DNA of 25,100 bases. Origin: JANXPZ01 sp033853925 (GTDB lineage: Bacteria > Eisenbacteria > RBG-16-71-46). Positions 23,234-25,100 of the stretch are shown piece after piece. The first letter of the stretch is position 1, and each line of letters begins with the position of its first letter. The stretch lies in contig JAWOLC010000175.1 in the NCBI GenBank assembly GCA_033853925.1, positions 1 to 25,100 on the forward strand, in the 5' to 3' direction. Both the position numbers and the translations under genes were made by a program. The notes below the pieces were generated by a model. It made no database searches. It had not been told where the DNA came from and saw nothing but the letters and a program-made list of their open reading frames with translations.

Positions 23234-24767
23234 CCACGTTCGTGACCCGCAGTTCTTTTCGCTCGCCGATCACCGGGGTTCCCGGAACGGCCGAGTGCGC
23301 ATCATGGGCTTCCCGCCGCTCGGAGTCATGACCCTCTCCGCCGTCCTCAAGCAGGCGGGGCACGAATGCGTCGTCTTCGATCAGGCGAATCCCGAGACGC
23401 CCACCAGCGTCGTCCTCCAAGAGATTCGGCGCCACAGGCCCGACCTCGTGGGAATCAGCCTGCTCTCCACCACGAGCTACCCCTACGCCAAGCGATTGGC
23501 CCGGCAGATCCGTGCCGCCGACAGTCGCGTCCGGATCGCGCTCGGCGGCGTCTTCGCGTCACTCAACGCTTCGCACGTCCTGCAACAGTGCCCCGAGATC
23601 GACTTCATCGGCCGGGGCGACGGCGAGCAGCTGATCCTCGATCTCCTCGCCCAGCTCGACGATCCCGGGACGGTGGCGGGGTTGTCGTGGCGGGAGAAGG
23701 ACGGGCGCCTGCGCGAGAACCCGGATCGACCGCAGGAGCTGGACCTCGACCGCTGGCCCTTCCCGGATCGGGAAGCGGTGCCGGCGGACTACGTCGAGTC
23801 CATGCCACTCGACGTCCCCGCAGTGATGTCGCTCGACCGGTTCGCCACGGTGCAGTCCTCGCGCGGCTGCCCGTTCCACTGCGTCTTCTGCGACATCCCC
23901 GCCTTTCACCGCCGGACGTGGCGGCCTCGCAGCGCGGCCGCCGTCGTGGCGGAACTCCGGCACCTCCAGGACGCGGGCTACGGGAGCGTCTACTTCGTGG
24001 ACGACCATTTCCTCCTCAAGCCGAGGCGGGTCGAGGAGATCTGCAGGGGGATCCGCGAGCGCGGGGTCACCTTGGCCTGGGGGTGCGAGGGGCGCGTGGA
24101 CTCGGCCGGTGCTCGCCTCTTTCCCGCGCTGGTGAAGGCGCATTGCCGGACCCTGATGTTCGGCATCGAGAGCGGCAGCCAGAAGACGCTCGATCGCCTC
24201 GGGAAGCGCCAGACCCTCGCGCAGATCGAAGAGGCGGTCCGCGTCGCGAAACGATCCGGCATCCAGCTCGTCCATGGCTTCTTCGTCGTGGGCTGCCCGG
24301 ACGAATCCGAGTCGGACCTGCGCGACACCTTTCGCTTCGCGCGACGGATTCCCCTCGACACCTTCGCGTTCAACCGGCTCTGCGTCTACCGCGGGACCCC
24401 ACTCTGGGACGAGTACGTCCGGCGGGGGCTCCTGGACGACGAGGCCGACTGGTACAGGTTCTTCAAGTGCTCCGCCATCGACCCCACGGTGTTGTCCGGC
24501 GAGACGATCCACCGGATCCGCTCCAAGGAGATGCGGGGGCTTCTCGTGTACAAGCTCTTCCGTCATCCCCTTCAGTTCTACCGCGTCGTGCGCCAGTTCA
24601 TCCGGAACATGCCGCTGCGCGACGTCCTGTACCTGCTGGTCAAGCCCTTCCTCGGCCGCCAGTCGGGGGAAACCCGGGCGGAAGCGCTTTCGCGAAGCGT
24701 CGAGGAGGAGCCGGCGGCGCAGGCTGCCCGCGGCCCTCGCGCCGCAGGAACACCTCGGACGCCGTAA
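23217..24767 (+). CDS. B12-binding-type radical SAM protein
   Basis: A 516-aa protein whose N-terminal half (1-~150) resembles a cobalamin-binding domain (FPPLGVMTLSAVLKQAGHECVVFD, then PDLVGISLLSTTSYPYA, IALGGVFA and FIGRGDGEQ), although the DxHxxG motif is absent, as in many such enzymes. The radical SAM cluster motif is C218-x3-C222-x2-C225 (SSRGCPFHCVFCDIP). GGCEGR-type and FGIESGSQKTLDRLGK elements follow, typical of the SAM-binding barrel. The tail (FRHPLQFYRVVRQFIRNMPLR) is unassigned. The substrate is unknown; related enzymes methylate or rearrange carbon centres. ATG 23217 was chosen although it lacks a good ribosome binding site; the frame is open upstream to 23025, over the recombinase remnant. 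It is an orphan gene. Confidence 0.85.
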   Translation: MRVVLIHVRDPQFFSLADHRGSRNGRVRIMGFPPLGVMTLSAVLKQAGHECVVFDQANPETPTSVVLQEIRRHRPDLVGISLLSTTSYPYAKRLARQIRAADSRVRIALGGVFASLNASHVLQQCPEIDFIGRGDGEQLILDLLAQLDDPGTVAGLSWREKDGRLRENPDRPQELDLDRWPFPDREAVPADYVESMPLDVPAVMSLDRFATVQSSRGCPFHCVFCDIPAFHRRTWRPRSAAAVVAELRHLQDAGYGSVYFVDDHFLLKPRRVEEICRGIRERGVTLAWGCEGRVDSAGARLFPALVKAHCRTLMFGIESGSQKTLDRLGKRQTLAQIEEAVRVAKRSGIQLVHGFFVVGCPDESESDLRDTFRFARRIPLDTFAFNRLCVYRGTPLWDEYVRRGLLDDEADWYRFFKCSAIDPTVLSGETIHRIRSKEMRGLLVYKLFRHPLQFYRVVRQFIRNMPLRDVLYLLVKPFLGRQSGETRAEALSRSVEEEPAAQAARGPRAAGTPRTP

Positions 24768-24807
24768 GCCACCTCGGGCCTCGCTTGCCGCCCTCTCCCC
24801 AGCCTGC

Positions 24808-24836
24808 TTGCTTTCTTGCCGCAGGTGCCCCATAGT
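24808..24836 (+). promoter_or_regulatory. Possible promoter between the radical SAM gene and the cold-shock gene
   Basis: TTGCTT (24808-24813) and CATAGT (24831-24836) are 17 bases apart. The match to consensus is partial (3 of 6 and 4 of 6). Transcription from here would start near 24843 and pass the terminator at 24881-24913 before reaching the cold-shock gene. Confidence 0.35.
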
Positions 24837-24880
24837 GCCGTCGTCTTCGGTCGATTGAGATGCGAGCCGACGTTTCGATT

Positions 24881-24913
24881 CCGCCAGGGACAAGCCCCCT
24901 GGCGGTTTCTTTT
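24881..24913 (+). terminator. Strong intrinsic terminator
   Basis: Segment 24881-24889 pairs perfectly with 24897-24905 (9 bp, loop of 7 bases) and is followed by TTTCTTTT (24906-24913). It is the clearest Rho-independent terminator in the window. It lies 114 bases after the radical SAM stop and could end that transcript, or act as an attenuator in the leader of the cold-shock gene. Confidence 0.85.
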
Positions 24914-25017
24914 GGCCTGCACTTGTCGCCGAGCCCGGTCAGAGTGACCGGCCGCCGCCGCTGCGGACAAAGGCGGCAAAGCACGGGGTCCTCGGACCCG
25001 ATTTCAAGGAGTCTCAA
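24914..25017 (+). promoter_or_regulatory. Structured 5' leader of the cold-shock gene
   Basis: Segment 24935-24941 pairs perfectly with 24945-24951 (7 bp, loop GAG). Segment 24986-24990 pairs with 24995-24999 (loop CTCG), just before the ribosome binding site AAGGAG (25006-25011). I see no good promoter between the terminator and the gene. Cold-shock genes often have long leaders that refold with temperature; that role here is inference. Confidence 0.45.
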
Positions 25018-25100
25018 GTGGCTCGTGGTACGGTGAAGTGGTTCAACGAGGCAAAGGGTTTCGGTTTCATCTCCCAGGAAGGTGGCGAGGACGTGTTCGT
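25018..25100 (+). CDS. Cold-shock domain protein, partial
   Basis: The first 27 complete codons (GTG start) read MARGTVKWFNEAKGFGFIS and QEGGEDVF, the CspA-type OB fold with RNP1 K-G-F-G-F-I and the start of RNP2 (DVFV). The GTG at 25018 follows AAGGAG with 6 bases of spacing. The gene is cut by the right edge. Such proteins bind single-stranded RNA and melt its structure. Codon use is less GC-extreme (GGT, GCA, GTT-type codons) than in the other genes, as expected for a highly expressed gene. Confidence 0.95.
   Translation, partial: MARGTVKWFNEAKGFGFISQEGGEDVF

Overview
The window is a very GC-rich bacterial chromosome segment, with G or C at most third codon positions. Its core is one long ribosomal protein super-operon (S10-spc-alpha order) on the + strand. 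The order is the end of rplW, then rplB, rpsS, rplV, rpsC, rplP, rpmC, rpsQ, rplN, rplX, rplE, rpsZ, rpsH, rplF, rplR, rpsE, rpmD, rplO, secY, adk, map, infA, rpmJ, rpsM, rpsK, rpsD, rpoA and rplQ (positions 1-14059). Zinc-type S14, S4 and L36 are all present. The rpoA start and the overall layout would suit an uncultured Gram-negative lineage of the FCB type (Eisenbacteria- or Gemmatimonadota-like). That placement is inference; the sequence proves only a GC-rich bacterium.

Ribosomal section (1-14059): most genes abut or overlap by 4-8 bases. The few real gaps fall at positions known from E. coli to be regulatory: rpsQ/rplN (S10/spc boundary), rplX/rplE (the S8 target region) and rpmJ/rpsM (alpha operon leader, S4 target). 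In this window those gaps hold compact GC hairpins. The rplX/rplE gap also holds two interleaved 9-bp and 8-bp perfect stems that can form an H-type pseudoknot touching the rplE ribosome binding site. L5 has a basic N-terminal extension and L17 a charged C-terminal tail.

Section 14060-17273: a tandem GC-hairpin region after rplQ, then a secreted glycosyl-hydrolase-like protein (GHL10/DUF187) whose stop overlaps the start of the translational GTPase gene typA/bipA.

Section 17501-21704: a translationally coupled phosphorelay cluster. It encodes a two-TM hybrid histidine kinase (sensor, PAS, HisKA, HATPase, REC, REC), a stand-alone REC protein, and a REC protein with a coiled coil and a C-terminal four-cysteine module. 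No DNA-binding or cyclase output domain is encoded, so the output is unknown.

Section 21844-25100: an exported dienelactone-hydrolase-like protein, then a tRNA-Asn(GTT) with its own promoter-like sequence. On the minus strand, a remnant resembling a recombinase C-terminus ends inside that tRNA gene. Next come an orphan B12-binding-type radical SAM protein, a strong intrinsic terminator, and the start of a cold-shock protein gene behind a highly structured leader. The right end looks like an accessory junction at a tRNA.
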